DNA from: Chloroflexota bacterium
Lineage (GTDB): Bacteria; Chloroflexota; Anaerolineae; Promineifilales; Promineifilaceae
Reading direction: 5' to 3'
Assembly: GCA_017993775.1 (NCBI GenBank)
Contig: JAGOMA010000023.1
Location: forward strand, 16,856-80,855
Length of the DNA stretch: 64,000 bases
Under the pieces are notes generated by a model, which was not told the DNA's origin, did not search any database, and saw nothing but the letters and a program-made list of their open reading frames with translations. How positions within the stretch are numbered: position 1 is the first letter of the stretch; every line of letters begins with the position of its first letter. The position numbers and the translations under genes are program-made. This document shows, one piece after another, positions 26,229-33,805 of this stretch.

Positions 26229-26440
26229 AAGGTTTCGGGAGGTTGGTTTCGTGCTTGTTGTCTGGCTTCTGGCTCGATGGCCACATAATTTGCCATAAAC
26301 TTCAGCGCGTCGGTCATGTTGGTGAAGCGGATTTCTTCGCTGGTCTGGACGTGGCGGATGAGGCCGCGCCAACCGGCGTCGTGTTCGTCTTGCTCCTGGA
26401 TGAAGCGGATAATGAAGGAGGTAACGGCCGTTTCGGACAT
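26225..26440 (-). CDS. Small protein of unknown function, translationally coupled to FabH-like gene
   Basis: 71 residues from ATG at 26440 (MSETAVTSFIIRF). Its TGA overlaps the ATG of the FabH-like gene (ATGA), a strong sign that it is translated and works with it. The sequence is soluble and charged, with a phrase IRHVQTSEEIRFTNMTDALKFMANYV that looks like a small alpha/beta fold. I do not recognise a named family. Upstream is the dyad array at 26557-26769. Confidence 0.7.
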   Translation of the reverse strand: MSETAVTSFIIRFIQEQDEHDAGWRGLIRHVQTSEEIRFTNMTDALKFMANYVAIEPEARQQARNQPPETL

Positions 26441-26556
26441 GACATTTCCTTTGGTGGTTTGTACAACACCCGCAGGGTAACACAGGCCGGTTACACAAAG
26501 GTTACAAACGGAGCGAGTTGGGGGTTGGGCAGGTTGCCCAAATGGGGACAAATCTG

Positions 26557-26769
26557 ATTTCTGAGGCACAGAAATAGTTTCTGGCCGTGATGATCTCGTT
26601 TCTGACAGCGCAGATCTCGTTTCTGAGCCGTAGAAATGGTTTCTGGCATTGTGGAAATGATTTCTGGCGGCGCAGACATGGTTTCTGGCGTTATAGAAAT
26701 GGTTTCTGAGCCGCAGAAATGGTTTCTGGCACTGTAGAAATGGTTTCTGAGCCGCAGAAATGGTTTCTG
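26557..26769. repeat. Array of 12 dyads (AGAAATGGTTTCT-type) with 20/21-bp period
   Basis: RTTTCTG begins at 26557, 26577, 26598, 26619, 26639, 26660, 26681, 26702, 26722, 26743 and 26763, with a weaker half before. The steps are 20 or 21 bp, close to two DNA turns. The better copies read AGAAATGGTTTCT, an inverted repeat AGAAA-N3-TTTCT, and alternate with GAGCCGC or GGCACTGT spacers. The array lies upstream of the small gene/FabH-like pair and after the hydrolase gene. The remainder of 26441-26556 shows no other feature. It resembles an operator array rather than coding DNA. Confidence 0.85.
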
Positions 26770-26777
26770 GCGGCCAT

Positions 26778-26812
26778 TAGACCCTAAGGGTTTTTGAAAC
26801 CCTTAGGGTCTA
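26778..26812. terminator. Perfect 16-bp hairpin of the AGACCCTAAGGGTTT family
   Basis: TAGACCCTAAGGGTTT at 26778-26793 pairs exactly with 26797-26812 across a 3-nt loop. It lies 38 bp after the stop of the alpha/beta hydrolase gene and next to the dyad array, so it may end that transcript. Confidence 0.8.
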
Positions 26813-26849
26813 CAAAAGATGTGGGTGAGGGGAAAAGGGGAAACGGCCG

Positions 26850-27893
26850 TTACCCCAAATGCGCGTGAAACACCGCGTTAAACTCCGCCGGTTTCTCCAG
26901 GTACGGCGAATGCCCCGCGTCGGCAATCGCCACTTCCTCATACACCCCGCCCTGCGCCTGATACGCCTCCAACACCGCCCGCGTCTGCGCCAACATCGGC
27001 TGCGGCGGGCATTCCTCCACGCCGGGGTAGCCGGGCACTGCGCCCATCGCCCCCAACGCCGCCAGATCAAACAGCGCCATGTCGCCCACAATCAAATCAT
27101 CCGCGCCGCGAACCCACAGGATGGGCGGCTTCGGTTCAATCGACGGCAGGGCGCTGGCGTTAAAGTATTTGCGGTTAAAAGCCGGCAGCACCCCTTTATC
27201 GCCAGGAGCCGCCCCCGGCCAGTTGGTGGAAGGGACAGAATTGCCCGGATACCAATCATCGCCAATGCGCGTGGTCAGCATGGAACCGATCAGCGCCTCT
27301 TCCCGTTCGGGAATAAACGGCGGTTTCACGTAAAACTGCCGGAACACATTGCGCGGCGACATCGGATTTTCCAATCCGCGATCCCCATCGGCCAGCGCCT
27401 GCACAAAATCGGGGTTGATGCCTGTCGGCGCGCCATCGTCATAAGTCATGGCCCCGTCTGTGCCCTTGCTGCCGCCGTAGCCATAAGGCGACATCGGGTC
27501 CGCCAGCGTAATGGTCAGCAGCTCGGCGGCGTGGGCGATGGCGTATTTCATGACAATACCGCCGCCCATGCTGTGCCCGATAATGTGATACCGACTCAAA
27601 CCCAGCGCCTGCGCCAGGCTGTGAATATCGGCCACCATGTCGCTCAGGCCCAGGGTGGCATCGATAGGCAGCGTTTCCGTGTCGCCGTAACCGCGCAAAT
27701 CCACGGCAACGCCGCGAAAACCGGCCGGCAGCGCCAGCATGGTTTCTTCCCAATACGTGGCCGACGAGACGTTGCCGTGCACAAAAAGCACCGGCACGCC
27801 ATCTTCCGGCCCGCTCAACAAAACATGAATAGTCAGGCGGTCCGTCTGGACCATTTGTGAAGTAATTCCGGGTAAAGTTGGGACAGTAGGCAT
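26850..27893 (-). CDS. Alpha/beta hydrolase
   Basis: 347 residues. Catalytic pattern: VLFVHGNVSSATYWEE (oxyanion), GHSMGGGIVMKYA (Ser nucleophile near residue 119), LWVRGADDLIVGDM (acid) and AIADAGHSPYLEKP (His). It carries a longer cap (about 155-265) than the hydrolase at 21724-22533. The substrate is not evident. It is followed by a hairpin and then by the small gene/FabH-like pair, so it may be the end of its own transcript. Confidence 0.87.
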   Translation of the reverse strand: MPTVPTLPGITSQMVQTDRLTIHVLLSGPEDGVPVLFVHGNVSSATYWEETMLALPAGFRGVAVDLRGYGDTETLPIDATLGLSDMVADIHSLAQALGLSRYHIIGHSMGGGIVMKYAIAHAAELLTITLADPMSPYGYGGSKGTDGAMTYDDGAPTGINPDFVQALADGDRGLENPMSPRNVFRQFYVKPPFIPEREEALIGSMLTTRIGDDWYPGNSVPSTNWPGAAPGDKGVLPAFNRKYFNASALPSIEPKPPILWVRGADDLIVGDMALFDLAALGAMGAVPGYPGVEECPPQPMLAQTRAVLEAYQAQGGVYEEVAIADAGHSPYLEKPAEFNAVFHAHLG

Positions 27894-27915
27894 ATGGCTT
27901 TTCTCCTTTGGGAAA

Positions 27916-27960
27916 ATTTAAGGCAAAGATGCAGAGGCGCAGAGAAAAATCTGCGTCATC
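27916..27960. repeat. GCAGAGGCGCAGAG word repeat
   Basis: AAGGCAAAGATGCAGAGGCGCAGAG-type words lie in the gap upstream of the hydrolase gene. Similar AAAGACGCAGAG strings are common in spacers of related genomes. Short and imperfect here. Confidence 0.45.
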
Positions 27961-28047
27961 GGCGAAGTCTTGTTTTGACTATACCGCCACCAGGTAACAG
28001 CCTGGTTACAATGTCATCGTTCATCGCTCACCGTCCCCCGTTGCTTG

Positions 28048-28839
28048 CTACTTTCCTTGCCACTGCGGCGGCCGTTTCATCATAAACGCCTGCGCCCCTT
28101 CCATCAAATCGGCCGAGGCAAACAACTGACTCTGCGCCCAGCCTTCTAATTGCAGGCCGCGGTCAATATCGCTCAAACCATCAATGACCCGCTTGGCCAT
28201 GCCCACGGCCAGCGGCGCGGCCAGGCAAATCTCGGCCGTCAGCTCTTCGGCTTTGGCCATGAGATCGATTTCTGCCACCACGTAATTGACGATGCCCCAC
28301 GCTTCCGCCTGCGCCGCCTCGATTTGCCGCCCGGTGAAGATGAGTTCCTTAGCCCGCGCCGGTCCGACCAGCCGCATCAGCCGCGTCGTGCCGCCCACGT
28401 CTGGGATCATGCCCAGGCGCGATTCTGGCAGTCCCAACAATGTGCCTTCCGCCGCGATGCGGATGTCGCAGGCCAGCGCCAGTTCCATGGCCATGCCCAG
28501 GCAGTAGCTATGCAGCAAGGCGATGGTGGGCAGTTCCAACCGCTCCAGCCGCGTCAGCACTCCCTGGAAATCGTCGGTGATGCGCCGCATGCGCTGCTGC
28601 CAGTGTGGCCCGTATTCACCGGCCAACCCCAGCAAATTACTCACGTCGATGCCCGCCGAGAAAGCTTTACCCTCGCCGCGAATGAGCACGGCGCGCAGGC
28701 CGGGGGTGCGGTTGGCCTGGGTAACGGCCGTGTCAAACTGGGCAAACATGTCCATGTTGATGGCATTTCGTTTATCCGGCCGGTTGAGAATAATTTCAAA
28801 AATGTGGTCGCGCTGCTGTGTGAGAATAAGTTGGGTCAT
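28048..28839 (-). CDS. Enoyl-CoA hydratase (crotonase family)
   Basis: 263 residues with both glutamates of true hydratases: one in GMAMELALACDIR and one in LLGLPESRLGMIPDVGGTTRL. The oxyanion block reads GKAFSAGIDVSNLLG, and the Asp of SAGID supports acyl-CoA binding. It would hydrate trans-2-enoyl-CoA to the (3S)-hydroxyacyl-CoA. It is the second crotonase of the acyl-CoA region and, unlike the first, has a complete active site. Confidence 0.92.
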   Translation of the reverse strand: MTQLILTQQRDHIFEIILNRPDKRNAINMDMFAQFDTAVTQANRTPGLRAVLIRGEGKAFSAGIDVSNLLGLAGEYGPHWQQRMRRITDDFQGVLTRLERLELPTIALLHSYCLGMAMELALACDIRIAAEGTLLGLPESRLGMIPDVGGTTRLMRLVGPARAKELIFTGRQIEAAQAEAWGIVNYVVAEIDLMAKAEELTAEICLAAPLAVGMAKRVIDGLSDIDRGLQLEGWAQSQLFASADLMEGAQAFMMKRPPQWQGK

Positions 28840-28888
28840 CTGGCTGCCTCCGGTTTGTGCAAATTTGCCCGAAGGGTAGCAAGAGATG

Positions 28889-28940
28889 GGGAAATGGTCA
28901 ATTGAGGATTGTCAACTGCTAACTATCAACTATCAACTAC
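28889..28940. repeat. Word-repeat spacer (TCAACTA words)
   Basis: GGTCAATTGAGG, TTGTCAACTGCTAACTATCAACTATCAACTAC words fill the gap between threonine synthase and the enoyl-CoA hydratase gene. Confidence 0.6.
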
Positions 28941-30103
28941 ATTAACAACAGCCGGTATTTCAGGCCGCTGCCGGTATTGAAGATGAGCACGCGCTCGTGG
29001 GGGTGAATCCAGCCGCTTTGTACCAGCTTTTCCAGAGCGGCTACCGTGGCCGCCGCTTCCAGCGAGACAAACATGCCTTCGCTGCTGGCCAATCGCTGCT
29101 GGGCGTCCAGGATGTGGTTGTCGGAGACGGCGACGCCGGTTCCGCCGCTTTCGCGCAAGGCGGTCAGCATGAGCCGCCCGCCGATAACGACGGGCACGCG
29201 CAGGCCCCCGGCTAAAGTGGCGGCGTTTTCCCAGGGAACGGCCGTTTCCATTCCCTCCGCAAACGCCTTCACCACCGGCGCGCAGCCGCTGGACTGCGCC
29301 GCCACCATGCGCGGGCGATGGCTGCCAATCCAGCCCAGTTCTTCCATCTCGGCAAATGCCTTCCACATGCCAATCAGCCCCGTGCCGCCGCCGGTGGGAT
29401 AAATGATCACGTCGGGAAGCTGCCAATCGAAGGCCATGGCCAGCTCGTAGCCCATGATCTTTTTGCCTTCCACGCGGTACGGCTCCTTCAGGGTGGACAC
29501 ATCAAACCAGCCGCCAGCCGCCGCGGCAATGGCCGCTTCACGCCCGGCGTCGTTGATCAGGCCGTTGACCAGATGCAGGTCGGCCCCGGTCATTTGCACT
29601 TCGGTGATGTTGACCAGCGGCGCGTCGCCGGGCATGTAGACGTGGGCCTTGGCCCCGGCGCGAGCGGCGTAAGCGGCCAGCGCCCCACCGGCGTTACCGG
29701 CCGTGGGGATGACAAACTCGGTGACGCCCAATTCGATGGCCCGGCTAACGGCCGTGGCCAGCCCCAATGCCTTAAAACTGCCGGTTGGGTTTTGCCCTTC
29801 GTCTTTGATGGTGAGGTGCTTCAGCCCCAGGCTTGCGCCCAGACGGTCCAGCGTTAGCACCGGCTTGCCGCCTTCGCCCAGCGTGACGATGTGGGCGGGG
29901 TCGCGCACGGGCAGCAGCTCATGAAAGCGCCACATGGAGGCCGGGCGGCAGGGCAGCGCGTCGCGGTCTACTTCGGCGGCGGCTTTGGCCAAATCATAGC
30001 GGGCCAGCAGCGGCAGTTCGCAGTCCGGGCAGACGCGGATCAGCTGGTCGGCATCAAAGATGCGGTTGCAGTGGGAGCATTGCAGGTGGGAGAGATAGCT
30101 CAT
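28937..30103 (-). CDS. thrC: Threonine synthase
   Basis: 388 residues. An N-terminal zinc ribbon (Cys9, Cys12, Cys25, Cys28 in LQCSHCN and VCPDCEL) precedes a fold type II PLP domain with the PLP lysine Lys111 in KDEGQNPTGSFKALG and the phosphate loop around TAGNAGGALAAYAARAG. It converts O-phosphohomoserine to threonine. The ribbon form is common in Chloroflexota and archaea. A related cysteate or diaminopropionate enzyme cannot be wholly excluded, but threonine synthase is the best fit. No other threonine genes are near. Confidence 0.87.
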   Translation of the reverse strand: MSYLSHLQCSHCNRIFDADQLIRVCPDCELPLLARYDLAKAAAEVDRDALPCRPASMWRFHELLPVRDPAHIVTLGEGGKPVLTLDRLGASLGLKHLTIKDEGQNPTGSFKALGLATAVSRAIELGVTEFVIPTAGNAGGALAAYAARAGAKAHVYMPGDAPLVNITEVQMTGADLHLVNGLINDAGREAAIAAAAGGWFDVSTLKEPYRVEGKKIMGYELAMAFDWQLPDVIIYPTGGGTGLIGMWKAFAEMEELGWIGSHRPRMVAAQSSGCAPVVKAFAEGMETAVPWENAATLAGGLRVPVVIGGRLMLTALRESGGTGVAVSDNHILDAQQRLASSEGMFVSLEAAATVAALEKLVQSGWIHPHERVLIFNTGSGLKYRLLLM

Positions 30104-30105
30104 GG

Positions 30106-30175
30106 GTTGGGAATTGTGAATTGTGAATTGTGAACGGGGCGGTTATTCACTGTTCACTGTTGATTGTTGATTGTT
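30106..30175. repeat. Word-repeat hairpin (GTGAATT / GTTCACT / GATTGTT words)
   Basis: GAATTGTGAATTGTGAATTGTG words, then TTCACTGTTCACTG and TTGATTGTTGATTG words fill the gap between the response regulator and threonine synthase genes and overlap the regulator stop codon. Confidence 0.8.
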
Positions 30176-30593
30176 AGATAAAGGCATAGTGGAGGACGGC
30201 CGTGCCCCAATTTTCTTCGGGTTCCGGCTCAAAAAACTGGCGCAGGGTGGCGCGAATCTGGCGGATGTCGGCCGGTTTGGTGAGGAAGGCGTCGCAGCCG
30301 GCGGCGCGGGCCTTGTCTTCGGCTTCGCCGCTGCCGTAGGCGGTCAGGGCGACGATGGGGATGTGGCGCAAATCGGGGTGCTGCTTCAGGCGGCGGGTTA
30401 GCTCGAAGCCGGTCAGTTCACCGGGCAGGCGCAGGTCCATGAGGATGAGATCGGGGTGGTGGGCGACGGCCGTTTCCCAGCCTATTTCGCCGTCTGCGGC
30501 CTGTAATAACTCGTGGCCTTCGGCTTCCAGAATGCGCTGCACCAGCAGCATATTGCGCGGATTGTCTTCAACATAGAGGATGCGTTTGCACAT
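30174..30593 (-). CDS. Single-domain response regulator (receiver only)
   Basis: 139 residues, a lone receiver domain: acidic pair in ILYVEDNPRNM, phospho-acceptor Asp in LILMDLRLPG, Thr in IVALTAYG and Lys in AFLTKPADI. No output domain. Such proteins resemble the CheY/DivK type and signal through protein contacts. The C-terminal 20 residues (EPEPEENWGTAVLHYAFI) extend beyond the receiver. No kinase gene lies beside it; the kinase at 6195-7976 also lacks a partner. Confidence 0.92.
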   Translation of the reverse strand: MCKRILYVEDNPRNMLLVQRILEAEGHELLQAADGEIGWETAVAHHPDLILMDLRLPGELTGFELTRRLKQHPDLRHIPIVALTAYGSGEAEDKARAAGCDAFLTKPADIRQIRATLRQFFEPEPEENWGTAVLHYAFI

Positions 30594-30739
30594 AAAAGGC
30601 TTACTCCTTGCCAGTCTTCGCTGACTGTGTGCAGGATAACACGTCCCTTAGTGCGCCTCAAGCCAATGTTAACTATACTTTTGATAGATGTTTTCTATCA
30701 TGATTATACAAAATGCTTACGACTACTATTCGGAAGAGC

Positions 30740-30848
30740 AAGAAATGGGACGCAGATAGACACCGATACAGCGGATTTTCACGGATTATTTTATGAGCTA
30801 TCCGCCAGAATCCGTCCAATCCGCGTTTATCCGCGTCCCATTCTCTTC
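30740..30848. repeat. Inverted word-repeat (TGGGACGC ... GCGTCCCA with CGGATT words)
   Basis: TGGGACGC at 30746-30753 and GCGTCCCA at 30833-30840 are exact complements. Between them are CGGATTTTCACGG and several ATCCG or GGATT words (AATCCGTCCAATCCGCG). It fills the gap after the MFS gene. The rest of 30594-30739 shows only AT-rich sequence with no clear feature. Confidence 0.7.
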
Positions 30849-30850
30849 CT

Positions 30851-32140
30851 CTATTTCCGCGCCTGCACCCGGGTCATCGTGATCCAGGCAAAGGCCATAA
30901 AGACCGTGCTAAAAATGAACAGCCAGCGATACTGGTCGCCCAATGTATCGACCATTACGCCGCCCAGCGTTGGCCCCAACACGGCCGCCAACTGCGAGGA
31001 GAAGTAATACAGCCCGGTGTACGCGCCAATTTTGCGCTCGTCGCCGTAGTCGTAGACCAGGGGCAGGCTGTTGACGTTGACGCAGGCCCAAAAGCCGCCA
31101 ATCAGCACCAGGATGAGGATGAAGGTGACGACCCCCTGAATCACAAAATAACCGGCCAGCAGCAAAACAACCAGTCCGCTTAACCCGATGAGGATGATGA
31201 TGCGACGGCCGTATTTCGTCCCCAAATAGCCTGCCGGAATGGCAAACAAAATAAAGGAAATGGTAATCGACCCGGCGTAAATGGAGGCTGTGCCCGGCGA
31301 CATGCCCAGCGTGAACACGGCAAACGACGACAGCCCGGCCTCCAGGGCGTTAAACGCCATGAACCAAAACAGAATACTCACCAATACAAACACGCCGCTT
31401 TTGTCGGGATTGCTGAACAGCAGTGTGAGATTGGCGATAACCCCGCTGCCCCGGTCTTCCTCGTCCAGAGCAATTTGCTGCGGCTCCTTCACCTTCCAAA
31501 CGGCGACCAGCGCGGCGGCGATCAGCACAACGGCCCCGGCGATGAACGGCGCGGCGCGGCCAAACGCTTCATACAGATACCCACCGGCGAAAAAGGCCAG
31601 CAGCCCGCCAATGCCGCCCATCAAGTTGATGATGCCGTTGGCCTTGCTGCGATCGTCGGTTTCGAACAGATCGCCCAGCCAGGCCACCGTGGGCGAGCGG
31701 AACAGGGCCATGCCAAAGTTGGTGATGAGAATGAAGGCGGCAATCGCCAAAGCAGATTGGGCAAAGGGGATCAGCAGAAAACCGGCGACGGCGATGGGCA
31801 TGCCCAGCAAAATCCACGGTTTACGCCGCCCAAACCGGTTCCAGGTGCGGTCGCTTTTGGCTCCCACCCAGGGCTGGACAAAGACGTTGATCAGGTTGTC
31901 CCAGGTCATGATGAACAAGGCCAGCGAAGGGGCCAGGCCAAAGCCCACCACGTTCGGGATTTCGCGGCCGGCTTCCAGAAGCTGCCGTTCAAATTCTGGG
32001 TTGCCGGCCTGCAAGAAGATGGGGATATACTGGTTAAAAATGGGCCAGATGATGCTGATGCCCAAAAACCCAAAACCGACGATGAATGTTTTGCTGTAGG
32101 TGAAACGCTTAGGGTTCGACTGTTCTGCTGCGGTGGTCAT
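30851..32140 (-). CDS. MFS transporter, SLC45/GPH-like
   Basis: 429 residues with twelve predicted helices. The loop 2-3 motif reads WVGAKSDRTWNRFGRRKPWI, which matches sugar/cation symporters of the SLC45/GPH type (GxxSDRxxxxxGRRRP). The loop between helices 6 and 7 carries VKEPQQIALDEEDRG. A sugar or glycoside is the likely cargo. The gene is divergent from a LysR regulator 180 bp away, which probably controls it. Confidence 0.88.
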   Translation of the reverse strand: MTTAAEQSNPKRFTYSKTFIVGFGFLGISIIWPIFNQYIPIFLQAGNPEFERQLLEAGREIPNVVGFGLAPSLALFIMTWDNLINVFVQPWVGAKSDRTWNRFGRRKPWILLGMPIAVAGFLLIPFAQSALAIAAFILITNFGMALFRSPTVAWLGDLFETDDRSKANGIINLMGGIGGLLAFFAGGYLYEAFGRAAPFIAGAVVLIAAALVAVWKVKEPQQIALDEEDRGSGVIANLTLLFSNPDKSGVFVLVSILFWFMAFNALEAGLSSFAVFTLGMSPGTASIYAGSITISFILFAIPAGYLGTKYGRRIIILIGLSGLVVLLLAGYFVIQGVVTFILILVLIGGFWACVNVNSLPLVYDYGDERKIGAYTGLYYFSSQLAAVLGPTLGGVMVDTLGDQYRWLFIFSTVFMAFAWITMTRVQARK

Positions 32141-32150
32141 AGGTCCTCCT

Positions 32151-32226
32151 GGGAGACTAGGGACTTGGGATTGGGGGTTAGGGATTGGGGATTGGAGACT
32201 CGCCCAATCCCTAACCCCTAACCCTG
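32151..32226. repeat. Word-repeat hairpin (GGGATTGG / CAATCCCTAAC words)
   Basis: GGGATTGGGG and GGTTAGGG words are followed by CCCAATCCCTAACCCCTAACCC, forming a long hairpin in the MFS/LysR divergent spacer. An ACGGCCGTTT palindrome follows at about 32267. Any LysR operator must lie in 32141-32320, but none is obvious. Confidence 0.8.
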
Positions 32227-32320
32227 AACCCCTTTTTATGAGAGATTAACAGTTGCTAATGGTCAACGGCCGTTTCCGCCATCCTTTGGCACAATGTTAA
32301 CCTGATGTGGAGAATGTGGC

Positions 32321-33202
32321 ATGGAAATCAGTCAAATTGAAGCCTTTTTAGCCGTGGTGCGCGAAGGTAGTTTTACCAAAGCCGCCGAGCGCCTGAACTT
32401 ACGCCAGCCCTCGCTCAGCGCGCGCATCCAGCAGCTAGAGCAAAGCCTGGGCGGCGAGCTGTTTCAGCGCAGCAAACGGCCGGTGCAGCTTACGCCTATC
32501 GGCGAAATTTTTGTCGATTATGCCGAGCGGGCGCTGGGCATTTTGGATGCCGGGTATGAGGCGGTACGCTCGGCGCAGTTGGGCATGAACGGCCGTGTCA
32601 CTGTCTGCTGCCCCTTCTCCCTGGCCACGTACCTCATGCCCGAAGTAGTCAACCGCTTCAGCCAGGCATATCCGCAGGCGGAATTGTTTGTCGAAGCCGG
32701 CCACTCCGATTTTGCCGTGAGCCAATTGGTGGATGGGCTGGTGAATTTTGCCCTGGCCGCCGCTTTCCCGCGTTACGCCGCGCAGACCCACACGCTGCTG
32801 CGCCTGCACGACGAGATGGTGATTGCCGCCGCGCCGGCGCATGAGCTGGCGGGCGCAGAAACGTTGGACGTAACGGCCGTCTGGCAATGCCAGAAATTGG
32901 TCATCCACTGGGGGCGCGCCTTCGACGCCTATCTGGAAAGCTTGCAGCAAATGCACCCCGTTTCCGGCCCCACCATTCGCGTGCCGCTGGCCGCCGCCCT
33001 GACCATGGCCCGCCAGCCCAACACCATCACCTTTTTACCACGACGGTTAACGGCCGTTTCCAATCTCATCGAACTGCCCGTCATAGACTTCAGCTACGAC
33101 TGGGACGCCGTCTTGCTCACCCGCCCCGGCCGCATCCTCAGCGTCTTGGAACAGGCGTTTGTGGATATTGTGGCGGCCGTTTGGAACAAGAACAGATCGT
33201 AG
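32321..33202 (+). CDS. LysR-family transcriptional regulator
   Basis: 293 residues. The N-terminal helix-turn-helix is canonical (IEAFLAVVREGSFTKAAERLNLRQPSLSARIQQLEQSLG), followed by the linker helix and a two-lobed effector domain (about 90-290). GGAG lies 10 bp before the ATG. Position suggests it regulates the divergent MFS transporter gene and perhaps itself. The effector is unknown. Confidence 0.94.
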   Translation: MEISQIEAFLAVVREGSFTKAAERLNLRQPSLSARIQQLEQSLGGELFQRSKRPVQLTPIGEIFVDYAERALGILDAGYEAVRSAQLGMNGRVTVCCPFSLATYLMPEVVNRFSQAYPQAELFVEAGHSDFAVSQLVDGLVNFALAAAFPRYAAQTHTLLRLHDEMVIAAAPAHELAGAETLDVTAVWQCQKLVIHWGRAFDAYLESLQQMHPVSGPTIRVPLAAALTMARQPNTITFLPRRLTAVSNLIELPVIDFSYDWDAVLLTRPGRILSVLEQAFVDIVAAVWNKNRS

Positions 33203-33206
33203 GAGT

Positions 33207-33298
33207 TGGATGGTTTGATGGTTGGTCAGTTTGTCGAAACCAACCCATCCGACAAACCAACTCCCAAACCAATAAACCCATCCAACCAAAAGGATTGC
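33207..33298. repeat. Word-repeat hairpin (GATGGTTT / AACCCATC / CAAACCAA words)
   Basis: TTGGATGGTTTGATGGTTGG is followed by complementary CCAACCCATCC, ACAAACCAA, CCAAACCAA and CCCATCCAACC words, filling the 99-bp gap before the DUF427 gene. A long imperfect hairpin is possible. Confidence 0.8.
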
Positions 33299-33301
33299 AC
33301 C

Positions 33302-33799
33302 ATGTTCAAACCGAAATCTATTCCCCCTCAACCCGGCCAGGAATCCGTCTGGGATTATCCGCGCCCGCCGCGCCTGGAGCGGACCGAAAAGCATATCCAG
33401 ATTGTGTTCAATGGCGTTGTGATTGCCGATACGCACCGCGCCTACCGCGTGCTGGAGACGAGCCATCCGCCCGTCTACTACATCCCGCCGGAAGACATTC
33501 AGATGCAGCATTTGGCAAAGGCCGACGGCCGTTCCTTCTGCGAATGGAAAGGGCAGGCCAGCTACTACACCGTCCACGTGGGCGGCAAACGGGCCGTGAA
33601 GGTTGGCTGGACCTATCCCCGGCCAACGCCGCCCTTCGCGCCCATCCAAGATCACGTCGCCTTCTACGCCGGTCCGATGGACGCCTGCACAGTAGACGGC
33701 GAGCGCGTGACCCCGCAGCCGGGCGATTTTTACGGCGGCTGGATCACCGCAGACATTGTCGGCCCCTTCAAAGGCGAGCCGGGCACGATGGGTTGGTGA
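33302..33799 (+). CDS. DUF427 family protein
   Basis: 165 residues from ATG at 33302, after AAAAGG. The DUF427 pattern is clear: VWDYPRPPRLE, a beta-rich core with NGVVIADTHRAYRVLETSHPPVYYIPPEDI, CEWKGQASYYTV and a C-terminal block ending IVGPFKGEPGTMGW. The family is small, widespread in bacteria and fungi, and of unproved function. It follows the LysR gene and lies 6 bp before the phosphatidyltransferase gene, so probably in the same transcript. Confidence 0.88.
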   Translation: MFKPKSIPPQPGQESVWDYPRPPRLERTEKHIQIVFNGVVIADTHRAYRVLETSHPPVYYIPPEDIQMQHLAKADGRSFCEWKGQASYYTVHVGGKRAVKVGWTYPRPTPPFAPIQDHVAFYAGPMDACTVDGERVTPQPGDFYGGWITADIVGPFKGEPGTMGW

Positions 33800-33805
33800 T
33801 GCCTG

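Noticed and set aside
26491..26769. A 62-codon frame on the minus strand through the dyad array, and the idea of a CRISPR array
   Set aside because: The period alternates 20 and 21 bp, so no frame is kept, and there are no unique spacers of CRISPR length and no cas genes.
30513..31007. A 164-codon plus-strand frame over the spacer after the response regulator
   Set aside because: It runs through the complement of two genes and a repeat; no likeness to known proteins.
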